DNA from: Actimicrobium sp047621665 | GTDB lineage: Bacteria > Pseudomonadota > Gammaproteobacteria > Burkholderiales > Burkholderiaceae_D | Assembly: GCA_047621665.1 (NCBI GenBank) | Contig: JBLHMB010000013.1 | Coordinates: forward strand, 1 to 64,000 | Length of the DNA: 64,000 nt | Direction of reading: 5' to 3' | Part shown: positions 18,075-26,502 of the stretch, piece after piece | How the letters are laid out: every line of letters begins with the position of its first letter | How positions within the stretch are numbered: the first letter of the stretch is position 1 | The notes under the pieces: generated by a model | The model's database searches: none | What the model was told of the DNA's origin: nothing | The model's input: only the letters and a program-made list of their open reading frames with translations | Made by a program: the position numbers and the translations under genes

Positions 18075-20585
18075 ATGAATAAGAATCCAACCAACACCTG
18101 CTGCGCCGGCCATGCCAGTCCGCAAGCACCTGCCGACAAGCCGTTTACCGATCCGGTGTGCGGCATGAAAGTCGCCGCCAACCCGGAAAAAACCGTCGTC
18201 CATGACGGAACTGATTACCATTTTTGCAGCCAGGGTTGCGTCACCAAATTCGAGGCGGACCCGCCAAAATATCTGACCCCGCAAGTGCCCGCGGAAGGGG
18301 CTAGCGACAAGCCCTACACCGATCCGGTGTGCGGCATGAAGGTCACCGCCAACCCGGAAAAAACCGTGGTTCATGATGGTACCGATTACCATTTTTGCAG
18401 CCAGGGTTGCGTTACCAAATTCAAGGCGGACCCACAAAAATACCTGACCCCGCAAGCGCCCGTAGAAGTCGCCGCCGGCACCATTTTCACCTGCCCGATG
18501 CATCTGGAAATCCGCCAGGTCGGCCCCGGCACCTGTCCGCTGTGCGGGATGGCGCTCGAACCGCTGGAAGCCAGCGCCGAAGACGACACCACCGAACTCG
18601 ACGACATGACGCGCCGGCTCTGGATCAGCGCTGCGTTGACCGTGCCGTTGATGCTGCTGACGATGGGCGACAACCTGTTCGGTACGCCGTTGCATGAGCG
18701 TTTCGGCATGCTGCTGTTCAACTGGTTGCAGGCAGCGCTGGCCACACCGGTGGTGCTGTGGGCCGGCTGGCCGTTTTTCACGCGTGCGGTCGCCTCGTTC
18801 CGGACCTGGAACCTCAACATGTTCAGCCTGATCGGGCTGGGCACCGGCGCGGCCTTTGCGTTCAGCATGGTGGCCTTGCTGTTCCCGGGCTTGCTGCCGG
18901 CGGCGTTTTTGATGGATGGCATGGCGCCGCTGTATTTTGAAGCCGCTGCCGGCATCACGACGCTGGTGCTGGTCGGACAAGTACTGGAATTGCGCGCCCG
19001 CGCCCGCACCAACAGCGCCATCAAGGCGCTGCTGGCACTGGCACCCGACACGGCAGTTCGGTTGCGTGACGATGGCAGCGAAGAAGAAGTCGCGCTCGAT
19101 CAGGTGGTGCCGGGCGACCGCTTGCGCGTCAAGCCGGGTGCGCGCATTCCGGTCGATGGCGAAGTGACCGAAGGCCGCTCGAATGTCGATGAATCGATGA
19201 TCAGCGGCGAACCGGTGGCGGTCGGAAAAACGGTCGGCGATCAGGTCGTCGCCGGTACCGTCAACCAGACGGGTTCGTTCGTCTTCAAGGCGAAAAAAGT
19301 CGGTGCCGACACGCTGCTGGCGCACATCATCACGTTGGTCAATACGGCCAGCCGCTCGCGCGCACCGATCCAGAAACTGGCTGATACCGTAGCCGGCTGG
19401 TTCGTGCCCGGCGTGATGCTGACATCGCTGCTCACGTTTGTGCTGTGGAGCTGGCTTGGACCGGCGCCCTCGCTGGCCAATGCGCTGGTGGCGGCGGTCT
19501 CGGTACTGATCATTGCCTGCCCGTGCGCGCTCGGGCTGGCTACCCCGATCTCGATCATGGTCGGTATCGGACGCGGGGCGCAGCAAGGCGTGCTGATCAA
19601 GGATGCCGAAGCACTGGAATTGATGGAAAAAGTCACCACGCTGGTGGTCGACAAGACCGGCACGCTGACCGAAGGCCAGCCACGGGCGCAAGTCGTCGCC
19701 GCCGCCGAAGGTTTCAGTGACGAGCAGGTACTGGCGCTGGCTGCCGCACTCGAAGCACACAGCGAGCATCCGCTGGCCCAAGCCATTGTCGACGAAGCCG
19801 CGCAACGCAAGGTGAGCGTTGGCAGCGCCACCGACTTCGAATCGCTGACCGGTCTGGGTATCCGCGGGCAAGTCGATGGCCAGCGCGTCGCCATCGGCAA
19901 TGCCGCACTGATGGCACAGGAACAGGCCGATACCGCGCCACTGAAAGCCCGCATCGCGGAACTGCAAGAGCAGGCACATACGGTGATGCTGCTGGCGGTT
20001 GACGGCCAGTTTGCCGGGCTGGTCAGCGTGACGGATCCGGTCAAGCCAACCGCAGCACCGGCGATCGCCGCACTGCAGGCCGCCGGTGTGCGCATCGTGC
20101 TGCTGACCGGCGATAATCCCGCTACCGCCAAGGCGGTCGCCGCCAGCCTCGGAATTACCGAGGTCCATGCCGAGGTCATGCCCGAAGATAAATACCGCCA
20201 TGTCCAGAGACTGCAAGGCGAAGGCGCGATTGTCGCCATGGCCGGCGACGGCATCAATGACGCCCCGGCACTGGCGCAAGCCGATGTCGGTATCGCGATG
20301 GGTACCGGTACCGAAGTGGCGATGCAAAGTGCGCGCATCGTGCTGGTCAAGGGCGACCTGTCCGGCATCGTCGAGGCGCGCTTGCTCAGTCGCGCCACCA
20401 TGCGCAACATCCGCCAGAACCTGGTGTTTGCGTTCGGCTACAACCTGCTCGGTATTCCGCTGGCCGCCGGCGTGCTGTACCCGTGGTTCGGGTTGCTGCT
20501 CAGTCCGATGGTGGCCAGCGGAGCGATGGCGCTCAGTTCGGTCTCGGTGATCACGAATGCGTTACGGTTGAAGGGCAAGTCATGA
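18075..20585 (+). CDS. copA: copper-translocating P1B-type ATPase with two YHS domains
   Basis: The 836-residue ATPase exports copper from the cytoplasm. Instead of the usual N-terminal heavy-metal-associated domains it has two near-identical YHS domains (about residues 24-68 and 80-124, each with DPVCGMKV and HFCSQGCVTKF), then a zinc-ribbon-like metal domain (CPMH at 140, CPLCGM at 154-159). The transport core is complete: CPC at 482-484, the phosphorylated Asp526 in DKTGTLTE, HP in EHPLAQAI, and GDGINDAPAL. The stop overlaps the elaA start by four bases. Copper specificity is supported by the CPC motif and the copC/copD/oxidase neighbours. Confidence 0.94.
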   Translation: MNKNPTNTCCAGHASPQAPADKPFTDPVCGMKVAANPEKTVVHDGTDYHFCSQGCVTKFEADPPKYLTPQVPAEGASDKPYTDPVCGMKVTANPEKTVVHDGTDYHFCSQGCVTKFKADPQKYLTPQAPVEVAAGTIFTCPMHLEIRQVGPGTCPLCGMALEPLEASAEDDTTELDDMTRRLWISAALTVPLMLLTMGDNLFGTPLHERFGMLLFNWLQAALATPVVLWAGWPFFTRAVASFRTWNLNMFSLIGLGTGAAFAFSMVALLFPGLLPAAFLMDGMAPLYFEAAAGITTLVLVGQVLELRARARTNSAIKALLALAPDTAVRLRDDGSEEEVALDQVVPGDRLRVKPGARIPVDGEVTEGRSNVDESMISGEPVAVGKTVGDQVVAGTVNQTGSFVFKAKKVGADTLLAHIITLVNTASRSRAPIQKLADTVAGWFVPGVMLTSLLTFVLWSWLGPAPSLANALVAAVSVLIIACPCALGLATPISIMVGIGRGAQQGVLIKDAEALELMEKVTTLVVDKTGTLTEGQPRAQVVAAAEGFSDEQVLALAAALEAHSEHPLAQAIVDEAAQRKVSVGSATDFESLTGLGIRGQVDGQRVAIGNAALMAQEQADTAPLKARIAELQEQAHTVMLLAVDGQFAGLVSVTDPVKPTAAPAIAALQAAGVRIVLLTGDNPATAKAVAASLGITEVHAEVMPEDKYRHVQRLQGEGAIVAMAGDGINDAPALAQADVGIAMGTGTEVAMQSARIVLVKGDLSGIVEARLLSRATMRNIRQNLVFAFGYNLLGIPLAAGVLYPWFGLLLSPMVASGAMALSSVSVITNALRLKGKS
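18144..18446 (+). repeat. tandem duplication of the YHS-domain coding segment
   Basis: Two consecutive segments of about 135 bases (18144-18278 and 18312-18446) encode YHS domains that differ at only a few residues, and the DNA is also nearly identical, including runs such as GATTACCATTTTTGCAGCCA. The closeness at DNA level points to a fairly recent internal duplication or ongoing homogenisation. Confidence 0.85.
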
Positions 20586-21067
20586 CGTTGCCGGTAACGG
20601 CGCACACCACATGGCAATGGGCGACATTCGACCAGCTCGGCGTTCACCAGCTGTACGCGCTGCTGGCGTTGCGCCAGGAAGTCTTTGTCGTCGAGCAAGC
20701 GTGTCTGTTCCAGGACATCGATGGTGCCGACCAGGCGTCATGGCATTTGTCGGGATGGCAGGTGCACGATGGCAAGCCGGCGCTGGTGGCTTATCTGCGC
20801 TGCGTGCCGCCGGGGAGCAAGTATCCGGAAGCCTCGATCGGCCGCGTCGTCAGTGCCGCCTCCGCGCGTGGCATCGGGCTGGGCCGGGAGTTGCTCGCAC
20901 AGGGACTGAAGCACACGTTACAGGTCTGCCCTGGCCAGGCGATCCGGCTGGCGGCGCAGCAACGGCTGGAACAGTTTTATGCCAGCTTCGGCTTCGTCAC
21001 CTGTTCGGCACCCTATCTGGAAGACGATATCTGGCATGTCGATATGCGCCGTCCGGCAGACTGCTAG
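20582..21067 (+). CDS. elaA: ElaA-type GNAT acyltransferase
   Basis: The 161-residue protein matches the ElaA group of GNAT acyltransferases: LRQEVFVVEQ near the N terminus, AYLRCVPPG, IGRVVSAASARGIGLGRELLAQGL (acyl-CoA binding) and EQFYASFGFV near the end. Its substrate is not known. The ATG overlaps the copA stop (ATGA), so it is translated from the copper operon message, although a direct role in copper handling is not evident. Its last four bases overlap the convergent gene at 21064-21555. Confidence 0.88.
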   Translation: MTLPVTAHTTWQWATFDQLGVHQLYALLALRQEVFVVEQACLFQDIDGADQASWHLSGWQVHDGKPALVAYLRCVPPGSKYPEASIGRVVSAASARGIGLGRELLAQGLKHTLQVCPGQAIRLAAQQRLEQFYASFGFVTCSAPYLEDDIWHVDMRRPADC

Positions 21068-21555
21068 AGCTTTTTCTGCCACATCAGCGCATCCCCAAAT
21101 TCGGCGTCGAGCTGATAACCGGCATAGCCCATCTTCCGATAGACCAACTGAGCATGCTGGTTGCCCTGCAAGACTTCCAGCGTGATCTTGCAGCAACCAC
21201 GCTCGAGCGCGACTTGCTCAACCCGCTGCATCAATTGCTGCGCCAGCCGCTGTCCGCGAAACGGTGCCAGCACCATCATGTCGTGGATGTTGATCAACGG
21301 CGCACAACTGAAGGTCGAAAATCCCTCGAAACAATTGGCCAGACCGACCGCGACACCGTCGACCCGCGCCAGCACGCTGAAAGCGCCGGCACGCACGGCC
21401 AGCGCCGCGATCAGATCCCGCCGGACGTGCGCAGCCAGCGCTTCGGCGCCGCCGAACGGATCGCGGGCATACGCATCGAGCACCTCAAGAACGTCATGTG
21501 CATCAGTCGGGTCGGCATAATCGGCCACGGTGATGGAGACAATACCGGCGCTCAT
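21064..21555 (-). CDS. GNAT family N-acetyltransferase
   Basis: The 163-residue protein has the GNAT fold: HDMMVLAPFRGQRLAQQLMQRVEQVA is the acetyl-CoA pyrophosphate loop (motif A) and ITLEVLQGNQHAQLVYRKMGY is motif B. The substrate cannot be read from sequence. Its start overlaps the stop of the truncated-haemoglobin gene by four bases, making it the last gene of a three-gene minus-strand operon. Confidence 0.85.
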   Translation of the reverse strand: MSAGIVSITVADYADPTDAHDVLEVLDAYARDPFGGAEALAAHVRRDLIAALAVRAGAFSVLARVDGVAVGLANCFEGFSTFSCAPLINIHDMMVLAPFRGQRLAQQLMQRVEQVALERGCCKITLEVLQGNQHAQLVYRKMGYAGYQLDAEFGDALMWQKKL

Positions 21556-21965
21556 CGGGTCACCACGTCGCGCTGCATCGGCGCCAGATCCGCCAGCAAT
21601 TTATTCTGGACGCGGGAGGCAATGCCGTGCCGTTCCATCGCGATCTGCAAGTCTTCAACCAGCGCATAAAACTGTGCGGTCGTGATGTTGAGACCGTCAT
21701 GGATGGTCGCCATTTCCTTGCCGGTGTAGCGGCAAGGACCACCGGCGAGCACGCAAAATTGTTCGGCCAGCTTTTCCTTGAGATGCGGGATGTCGGCTTC
21801 ATCGAAACTGTGTCCGACCCGGGAATCGGCTTGCAACAGCGTCACGAACGTGTCGACTATTTTGACAATTCCCGGTTGCTGACCGAGTCCCTGATAGACC
21901 TCATCGGCAGCCAGCACCGGCGTATTAAGTGCCAGCAATAGACACAACATGGCAAACCGTTTCAT
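21552..21965 (-). CDS. exported group I truncated haemoglobin
   Basis: The 137-residue protein begins with a signal peptide (MKRFAMLCLLLALNTPVLA, cleavage expected before ADEVYQ), unusual because most truncated haemoglobins are cytoplasmic. The globin part has LGQQPGIVKIVDTFV, EKLAEQFCVLAGGPCRYTGKEM and the proximal histidine in MATIHDGLNIT. It would bind heme and oxygen or nitric oxide in the periplasm. Its start overlaps the stop of the DUF3034 gene by one base, and its stop overlaps the GNAT gene by four, so the three are coupled. Confidence 0.85.
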   Translation of the reverse strand: MKRFAMLCLLLALNTPVLAADEVYQGLGQQPGIVKIVDTFVTLLQADSRVGHSFDEADIPHLKEKLAEQFCVLAGGPCRYTGKEMATIHDGLNITTAQFYALVEDLQIAMERHGIASRVQNKLLADLAPMQRDVVTR

Positions 21966-22882
21966 TAGAAACCTCCTTGCAAAGACAGATAAACGCCATT
22001 CTGACGGCGCGGATTGAAGATCGTCACATCACCGAGCGTCACCCAGCCCAGCGCTACAGAAAAATTCCGGTTCAGGAAATAGCCGACAAACACATCGGCC
22101 GCATCTTTTTCGTGATCCACCGACAAGTTACGCGGCTTCATCCGGTATTCGGCACCGGCCACCAGCTGCCGATTGATCAGGTAGACCACTGAGGTTTCGA
22201 GCATCGGCTGGTAGCGGTCATGCAGATCGCCGCCGAACCCGAGCAGGCCGAACTGGTTGGCCTTGGTGGCGCGCACGGTGGCGTTGAGCACCAGGCTCTG
22301 ATCGAGCAGGAGCTTGGTTGCCGACAGCGTGAAGTCGATGCCGTGATCACTACGCGCGCCGAGCTGCGTCACGCTGGTCACACCAAGGGCATCGAGGCCG
22401 TGCACACCACGGTTGCGCTTGTACTGGATGCCCAGCGCAATTTGCGGCATCAGCCGGTCCTGGTCAACCAGCGCGTCGCCACTGAGCTTGAGCTTGAGGC
22501 CGACAATATCCTGCGTGATCGCCAGTCGCGCCAAGGGCGCCCGACTACCCTGCAGCTTTTGCGTGGCCAGCGAAATTTCAAAGCGGTCGGCAAAACCGAA
22601 CGCCACCCCGGTCGAATCAATCGCATAATCCTGCGTACGCACACCGGTGTAATGCACATTGCCGCCATAACTGTCGCGCGACCCGTAGCCGGTAATAAGC
22701 GCCCAGGGCGTCAGACCACCGCCGCCGGCACCCTCGATCGGGCTGGCCCCGCCAAGCGCCAGCAACTTGGCCTGGTCCGGTAGCAGCGAGCCGGCTGTTA
22801 CGCTTCCCATGATGCCCAACAGTGTGCCGGCCACCAGCCCATGGCACCACCGGCTGAGTCGCCCTTTTTCGTGAATTTTCAT
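21965..22882 (-). CDS. DUF3034 family protein (predicted outer-membrane/periplasmic)
   Basis: The 305-residue protein has a signal peptide (ending SVTAGS) and a glycine-rich start (IEGAGGGGLTPWALITGYGS) typical of DUF3034 proteins. The rest alternates short beta-strand-like segments and ends in QGGF with a terminal phenylalanine, which fits a beta-barrel outer-membrane protein. The start at 22882 is preceded by AGGA with good spacing; a longer frame from 23002 exists but lacks a signal-like start. It heads the operon with the exported globin and a GNAT. Its function is unknown. Confidence 0.82.
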   Translation of the reverse strand: MKIHEKGRLSRWCHGLVAGTLLGIMGSVTAGSLLPDQAKLLALGGASPIEGAGGGGLTPWALITGYGSRDSYGGNVHYTGVRTQDYAIDSTGVAFGFADRFEISLATQKLQGSRAPLARLAITQDIVGLKLKLSGDALVDQDRLMPQIALGIQYKRNRGVHGLDALGVTSVTQLGARSDHGIDFTLSATKLLLDQSLVLNATVRATKANQFGLLGFGGDLHDRYQPMLETSVVYLINRQLVAGAEYRMKPRNLSVDHEKDAADVFVGYFLNRNFSVALGWVTLGDVTIFNPRRQNGVYLSLQGGF

Positions 22883-23159
22883 ACTTTCTGTCCTAATATT
22901 GCTTTGATGTAACGCCCGCCGGATTATGCCTATTTTCCGGTCGTTCTGTTGATGGTGCATGTCGAATGCCCGGTCTGTCTGCCACTTTGGAGCAGGAGTC
23001 ATTAACTCAACTAAAAGTCACAAGCATTCCAGAGTCACTGATGCAAGGATTCAGCTAGAATGACCCTGCCATTGTTGGCCCACACCACTATTTGCCGCAC
23101 ATCATGAATCAACTGCCTTGCCATGACGCCGTGTCCGCATCCGCGTCGATTGCTCTGAC

Positions 23160-24230
23160 GTGACACCCGAACATCCACTGATGATGGAATCGCTGTTGCG
23201 GCACATGGTTGAACTGACCGGGCAACGCGACCATAACCTGCTGGATGTCGCGGTTATTTCAGCGTTGCAGGAAACGGTTGGAGCCAGCCAGGTGCGGATG
23301 ATGGATATTTTCTGGGTCAGTAACCAGGCAATGATGCGACCTCGTGCCTCGATCACGAACGACACCGTGAACGCCGTCCATGACAACACCATCAGGCGTC
23401 GCGGGGATACCCTTTTGACGCACTATCCGATACTACTCGACTGCATTAATCGCAAAGGTAGCCGGGTCGAAGAAATCGGCCCCGATGGCGAAACCGTTCT
23501 GTGGATACCGATCTGGCAAAACGACGTCGCCACGGCCTGTCTGCAGATCACGGGCATCGCCCGGGTCGCTCCTGCTACGCTAAACGTGATGGAAGGCATC
23601 CTGAGCGTCTACCACAATTATCAGAACTTGCTCGATTACAGTGAGCGCGATTCATTGACCGGCCTGCTCAACCGCCGCACTTTCGACGAAAAATTTTCGC
23701 GCATGGCGAACTTCCATAATGTCCGCGACAGCCATCTGGCACCGGGCGTCGAGCGGCGCCATCCGAATGACGTCGAAGGCCAGTGGCTGGCCGTGGTTGA
23801 CATCGATCACTTCAAGCGCGTCAACGACCAGTTCGGCCATCTGTACGGCGATGAAGTCCTGATCCTGGTTGCCAACCTGTTGCGCTCGTCGTTCCGCACC
23901 CAGGATCTGGTGTTCCGTTTCGGCGGTGAAGAGTTCGTCGTTCTGCTGCGCTCGGTATCACTGACCGACGCCACCAGCGCATTCGAGCGCCTGCGCACCA
24001 ACATCGAAGAGCATTATTTTCCGCAGCTCGGCACCATCACTGTGAGCATCGGCTTTGTCAGCATCAGTGCCTCCACACCGGTGGTGATCCTCGGCCATGC
24101 GGATCAGGCGCTGTATTACGGCAAGTCACACGGGCGCAACCAGGTCTGCTTTTATGACGAACTGGTGCGGCGCGGCCAATTACATTCCGAAGTCAACAAC
24201 GACCACGTCGAATTCTTTTTCGATAATTAG
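23160..24230 (+). CDS. diguanylate cyclase with N-terminal GAF-like sensor
   Basis: The 356-residue protein has an N-terminal region of about 150 residues without membrane segments, resembling a GAF sensor, followed by a GGDEF domain. The active site is RFGGEEFVVLL, preceded by RTQD, an RxxD inhibitory site, and substrate residues in VVDIDHFKRVNDQFGH. It should make c-di-GMP. The start is uncertain: GTG at 23160 gives the longest form, and the ATG at 23181 is an alternative; neither has a clear ribosome site. It ends 16 bases before the convergent kinase gene. Confidence 0.88.
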   Translation: MTPEHPLMMESLLRHMVELTGQRDHNLLDVAVISALQETVGASQVRMMDIFWVSNQAMMRPRASITNDTVNAVHDNTIRRRGDTLLTHYPILLDCINRKGSRVEEIGPDGETVLWIPIWQNDVATACLQITGIARVAPATLNVMEGILSVYHNYQNLLDYSERDSLTGLLNRRTFDEKFSRMANFHNVRDSHLAPGVERRHPNDVEGQWLAVVDIDHFKRVNDQFGHLYGDEVLILVANLLRSSFRTQDLVFRFGGEEFVVLLRSVSLTDATSAFERLRTNIEEHYFPQLGTITVSIGFVSISASTPVVILGHADQALYYGKSHGRNQVCFYDELVRRGQLHSEVNNDHVEFFFDN

Positions 24231-24246
24231 TCGCGGCGCTTGCGCT

Positions 24247-25620
24247 TCAGGTATTGCGTGCGCCATTGGCCTGCCGCGCCGGCAAGGCCAGCACCGCCTC
24301 CAGCCCACCCTCTGCCGGATTATTGAGTACCAGCGTGCCACCGTGGGCTTCGGCGATATTGCGCGCGATCGTCAATCCCAGTCCGGTGCCGCCGGTGTCG
24401 CGCGAGCGCGAGGTTTCCAGCCGGAAGAACGGATCGAAGACCGCTTCAAGCTGATCCGGCGGCAAGCCCGGACCGGCATCACGAATACGGATGACGACCC
24501 GCTCCGGCTCGCGCACGACCGTAACCCGTGCCAATCGTCCGTACTTGATGGCGTTGTCGAGCAGATTGGTCAGGCAGCGCCGCAACGCGTTCGGCTGCGC
24601 CATCAACCGCACTCCGGACGGCCCCGACAACTCGACATCCTGACCGGCATCGGTGGCGTCGGCACAAACGCTATCGATCAGCGAATCGAGGTCGAGGCGT
24701 TGCAGCGGTTCCTGCGAATCCATGCTGCGGGCTAGTTCCAGCCCTTCGCGCACCATCAACTGCATCACGCTGAGATCATCAATGAGCTTGGTACGCAGCT
24801 CGTCGTCACCGACTTTTTCGAGGCGCAAGCGCAAGCGTGTCAGCGGTGTCTGCAAATCATGAGTGATGGCCGCCAGCATGTGGGTACGGTGCTGAACCTG
24901 ACGACGGATGCGGGCCTGCATCGCATTGAAGGCACTGGCGGCCTGGCGGATTTCAGTCGGACCGGTTTCGGGCAGCGGGGCCCGGTCGAGGTCGCTGCCG
25001 AGCGCGCCGGCGGCCTGCGCAAGCTGGCGGATCGGACGTGCCGTCATGCGCGCCACCAGCCACGCCAGCAAGCCGATCAGCGTCAGGAACAGCGCCAGAT
25101 AAGCACTCGGCAAACCGAATGGCGGCTTGTCTTTGCTGCCCCCGGTCGCACCACCCTGACGCAATTGCACGCGCAGCAGGTGACCATCACTCAGTCCGAT
25201 CAGCACGACCTGGCAGTCACCCGGATTGGCGCGCTGGAAACGCGGCAGACGCCCCGGCCGGGGCTGGCAACCGGTCTGCTGCTTGAGCATGATCTGGCGA
25301 TGCGTGCCGAGGCGCGACTTGAGCAAATCAACCAACGCACCATCGCTGCCGCCAAGTGCCTCAAGATCATCGGCCATCCCCGCGGCGACCCCGAAATTGG
25401 CCGCCGTCTGCAGAATGACCGGCCGCACCTCCGGTGCCGCCTGGTCGAGTGCGACCACGAGCTGGACCACCCGCTCGGCACTGTGATTGAGGCGCATCTG
25501 GTTCATTGCGCCATCCCGCTCGCGCTGAGCCAGCAAGGCCGTCACGCCGGTTGCCACCAGAATCCCGGCCAACAGGATCACGAACACCCGGTTGGCAATC
25601 GATCCCAGGAAATTTCTCAA
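24247..25620 (-). CDS. membrane histidine kinase (EnvZ-like)
   Basis: The 457-residue kinase has membrane helices at about 11-31 and 171-191, a periplasmic loop of about 140 residues with two cysteines, a HAMP linker (MTARPIRQLAQAA), the phospho-acceptor His254 in AITHDLQTPLTRLRLR, and ATP-binding boxes NLLDNAIKYG, DAGPGLPPD and GGTGLGLTIARNI. Its ATG overlaps the stop of the response-regulator gene, giving a classical two-component operon. The signal is unknown. Confidence 0.92.
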   Translation of the reverse strand: MRNFLGSIANRVFVILLAGILVATGVTALLAQRERDGAMNQMRLNHSAERVVQLVVALDQAAPEVRPVILQTAANFGVAAGMADDLEALGGSDGALVDLLKSRLGTHRQIMLKQQTGCQPRPGRLPRFQRANPGDCQVVLIGLSDGHLLRVQLRQGGATGGSKDKPPFGLPSAYLALFLTLIGLLAWLVARMTARPIRQLAQAAGALGSDLDRAPLPETGPTEIRQAASAFNAMQARIRRQVQHRTHMLAAITHDLQTPLTRLRLRLEKVGDDELRTKLIDDLSVMQLMVREGLELARSMDSQEPLQRLDLDSLIDSVCADATDAGQDVELSGPSGVRLMAQPNALRRCLTNLLDNAIKYGRLARVTVVREPERVVIRIRDAGPGLPPDQLEAVFDPFFRLETSRSRDTGGTGLGLTIARNIAEAHGGTLVLNNPAEGGLEAVLALPARQANGARNT

Positions 25621-26345
25621 TGCCGGCTCTCGATCGACACCGTGGCCGACAGGACGTAGCCCTCGTTGCGTACCGTCTTGATGATGCGTGGCGTGCGGGC
25701 ATCGTCGCCAAGTTTCTGGCGCAAGCGGCTAATCTGGATATCGACCGAGCGATCAAACGGATCAGCATCGCGGCCGCGGGTCAGTTCGAGCAACTGGTCG
25801 CGATTGAGCACCCGGTTAGGATGCTCCAGAAACACCTTGAGCAATCTGAACTCGGCGCCCGACAGCGCCACCACGGTGCCGTCTTCCATCACCAGGTGAC
25901 GCGCCATCAGGTCGAGTCGCCAGGTGTCGAACAACATGCTGTGCGCTTCGCTCAAGGCCATGTTGGGTGGCAACGCATTGGTCCGGCGCAGCACGCTACG
26001 GATGCGGGCGAACAGTTCGCGCGGCTCGAACGGCTTGGCGAGATAATCGTCGGCTCCCATTTCGAGGCCGAGGATACGGTCCAGCGGTTCACCGCGCGCC
26101 GTCAGCATGATCACAGGCAGGCTCGATTGCGCGCGCAGGTTGCGGCACAGCGTCAGCCCGTCTTCACCCGGCAAGGTCAAATCAAGTACCACCAGATCAA
26201 TGCGGGCGGTATCGAGCATCTTGCGCATCTCGGTACCGTTGCTGGCCGTGAAGGTACGAAAGCCATTGCCATCGAGGTAATCGGCCAGCAGCGTGCGGAT
26301 GTCGCGGTCGTCGTCGACGACCAGAATTTGTGTCGGATTTTCCAT
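25617..26345 (-). CDS. OmpR-family response regulator
   Basis: The 242-residue regulator has a receiver (ILVVDDDRDIR, Asp55 in VLDLTLPGEDG, LAKPF) and a winged-helix DNA-binding domain (LSGAEFRLLKVFLEHPNRVLNRDQLLELTRG, IQISRLRQKLGDD). The start at 26345 fits the family; a longer frame to 26510 runs into the intergenic region. It forms a two-component pair with the kinase gene it overlaps and is divergent from ettA. Confidence 0.93.
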   Translation of the reverse strand: MENPTQILVVDDDRDIRTLLADYLDGNGFRTFTASNGTEMRKMLDTARIDLVVLDLTLPGEDGLTLCRNLRAQSSLPVIMLTARGEPLDRILGLEMGADDYLAKPFEPRELFARIRSVLRRTNALPPNMALSEAHSMLFDTWRLDLMARHLVMEDGTVVALSGAEFRLLKVFLEHPNRVLNRDQLLELTRGRDADPFDRSVDIQISRLRQKLGDDARTPRIIKTVRNEGYVLSATVSIESRH

Positions 26346-26502
26346 CCGCTGATTATCACCATCCCGGCACGGATCGGACAGCGGAATTTGTAGCGCCCGG
26401 TGGCGCGGCGCTGGTGAGACATAGTGCGTTACAAAGAACTGCCCGGCCTCGCCCCATCGGTTATCCTGATGGCCTTCCGATTCATTCCAACTGAGACCAA
26501 CT

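Noticed and set aside
18048..20327. 759-codon minus-strand frame
   Set aside because: It is exactly antisense to the copper ATPase, which has every expected motif; the frame is an effect of high GC content.
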